From positions 4,752,001-4,816,000 of the forward strand of contig NZ_CP092417.1 of NCBI RefSeq assembly GCF_023716865.1: a DNA stretch of 64,000 nucleotides, in the 5' to 3' direction. The DNA is from Endozoicomonas sp. SCSIO W0465. GTDB lineage: Bacteria > Pseudomonadota > Gammaproteobacteria > Pseudomonadales > Endozoicomonadaceae. Each line of letters begins with the position of its first letter. Positions within the stretch are counted from its first letter, which is position 1. Both the position numbers and the translations under genes were made by a program. Below are positions 62,776 to 64,000 of the stretch, piece by piece. The notes beneath the pieces were generated by a model. That model was not told where the DNA came from. It ran no database searches and saw nothing but the letters and a program-made list of their open reading frames with translations.

Positions 62776-64000
62776 CTAGCCGTTATTCAGATCCTGCTGA
62801 AGAAAACCAATCCACGAGTTGGCCTGCCCACGGCTGCTTTTGATGGCAGCCGCTTTTTGCATATATTCCAGTGATTGCCGGGAGTCGCCCAGCTGGTAGT
62901 GCGCCATACCGGTAAGAAACAGCAACTCACCCTGCTGCTTTTCTGTTATGCCCTCGAATGGGCTGCTTACCAGCCTGAGCAGTTCCTGGTAACGCTCTGA
63001 ACGCGCCAGCATTCTTGCCAGCTTTAACTGCAGATCAGGGTCCTGTTGCAGGCCCAGGGCCTGGTTAAAAGCGTCAATGGCCCTGTCATTCTCCCGGGCA
63101 TGGGACCAGAAGTTCGCCAGCTTTTTATAATTGTCGAAACTGCCCGCAACAATTCCTTGCTCCATACCGTCTGAATAAACAACACCGGCCTGATAAGGTA
63201 CCTGTTGATAGGTCAGGAAGTTGGCCAGCCGTGTGTACTCCGTTTCCTTATCAAACAGGCCATTACGATAGGCGGCCCGCAATGCAGCCAACGCCTCGGC
63301 ATCCCGCTTGATGGACATATTCATGCCCGACAGCTGCAACCAGTACTGCTTCTTCTGCGGCGCCATGGTCACCAGGATTTCCAGCACATCAATGGCTTGC
63401 GGAATTTCCTTAAGCTCATAATGGGCTGCCAGCAACAGGGTATACCAGGATTCCGGTGGCGCATCCGAAGCCGCAATCGCCTGCTTCGCCGGGTCTACCA
63501 CATTTTTCCAGTCCTGCATCCGGGAATAACCGTTGGCCAGCATAATCCAGGCACTGGCAGGCACTTCAACCTTGTCGTCCAGGTTGGACATCCAGGTTTT
63601 CAGCTGCCTGATCCCTTCCCGGAACTCACCCTCCATCATCAACAATTGCGCCAGATTATAGCGCACCTGCTGGGCAGCCGGTTTATGCAGAGCGTCATCT
63701 GCCAATGCTGCCTTAAAGTAGCGGGTGGCGTCCTGGTATTTTTCCTGGTTGGCAAAGACCACACCAAGCATCTGATTGACCGCTGCTTTGTCATACTTAC
63801 TGTTTTTTACCTTGGCAAGTACATGCTCGAGACTCGCGCGGGCAGCCGCCAGATCATCGTCTGCCATCTGCTCCTGAGCCTTAAGAATGTATTTATAGGT
63901 AATCTGTCGCAGCTCCGGAGCTTTGTCCGGAGCCGCCAATGCCAGCGGAGCAGAGCTAATGCCCGCCAGCAGAACAGAGACCAGTGCCGTCTTTTTTATT
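62776..64000 (-). CDS. TPR protein, TonB-system accessory (TtpC-like), 5' end outside window
   Basis: The frame is open past the window edge. The codons before the TTG at 63939 read TALVSVLLAGISSAPLALA, a signal peptide, so the true start lies beyond 64000. The mature ~395 residues are tetratricopeptide helices (LAAARASLEHVLAKV; QMLGVVFANQEKYQDATRYF; ALGLQQDPDLQLKLARML). The APELRQITYKYILKAQEQM start and WIMLANGYSRMQDW block resemble TPR proteins encoded after exbB-exbD-tonB, as TtpC in Vibrio. It is probably periplasmic. Confidence 0.8.
   Translation of the reverse strand, partial: IKKTALVSVLLAGISSAPLALAAPDKAPELRQITYKYILKAQEQMADDDLAAARASLEHVLAKVKNSKYDKAAVNQMLGVVFANQEKYQDATRYFKAALADDALHKPAAQQVRYNLAQLLMMEGEFREGIRQLKTWMSNLDDKVEVPASAWIMLANGYSRMQDWKNVVDPAKQAIAASDAPPESWYTLLLAAHYELKEIPQAIDVLEILVTMAPQKKQYWLQLSGMNMSIKRDAEALAALRAAYRNGLFDKETEYTRLANFLTYQQVPYQAGVVYSDGMEQGIVAGSFDNYKKLANFWSHARENDRAIDAFNQALGLQQDPDLQLKLARMLARSERYQELLRLVSSPFEGITEKQQGELLFLTGMAHYQLGDSRQSLEYMQKAAAIKSSRGQANSWIGFLQQDLNNG

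Noticed and set aside
1..64000. tRNA or rRNA genes and phage attachment sites
   Set aside because: No cloverleaf-like segment, rRNA block, integrase gene or att-like duplication was seen in the intergenic stretches I read.

Overview
The window looks like a chromosomal segment of a moderately GC, host-associated marine gammaproteobacterium; Endozoicomonas is my best guess. That rests on gammaproteobacterial housekeeping genes (purL, tadA, slyB, sseA), a type III secretion core and an extreme load of insertion sequences (IS). It is an inference from gene content, not a database match.

Layout. 1-12008 is an IS nest with no intact chromosomal gene. Two IS1380-family pieces, two IS66-family elements (one inside the other), an IS3, a Tn5/IS50-like IS4 element, a decayed ISKra4 transposase, an ISL3 element holding a 191-bp MITE, an IS66 tail and a broken IS630 lie in and beside one another. 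Target-site duplications (TSDs) let most of the order of events be read. 12277-32581 is a steroid-catabolism locus: FAD steroid dehydrogenase family protein, KshB-like reductase, FadD3-like CoA ligase, acyl-CoA dehydrogenase, IpdF-like SDR, MaoC hydratase, thiolase and HsaF/DmpG-type aldolase. It is eroding: fadD3 is split by an IS50-like element that itself carries another IS, a second acyl-CoA dehydrogenase has lost its middle, and about 5.9 kb of IS material separates the aldolase.

32633-39900 is a type III secretion operon on the minus strand (sctN-O-P-Q-R-S-T-U) with a CesT-type chaperone gene upstream. 41467-51383 holds conserved genes (tadA, purL, slyB, a small membrane protein, sseA, class II DAHP synthase) with one clean IS66 insertion. 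51427-54837 is a rearrangement junction in which a racemase gene survives only as its first ~35 codons. 54870-61751 is an RND efflux operon whose pump gene is split by an IS50-like element carrying an IS701-like element. 61765-62250 holds two more genes reduced to their two ends. The window ends in a TPR protein of the TonB-accessory type.

Five DDE element types occur in two or more copies or related forms, and many copies are nearly identical, so transposition was recent. Clean TSDs were found for IS66 (8 bp), IS50-like (9 bp), the 453-aa ISNCY-type element (6 bp), ISL3 (8 bp), IS701-like (5 bp) and IS3 (3 bp). Two IS66 copies and one IS4 copy lack matching flanks and mark deletions or recombination. 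The most novel signals are the MITE whose ends match the ISNCY-type element, and three unrelated genes that kept both ends but lost their middles.
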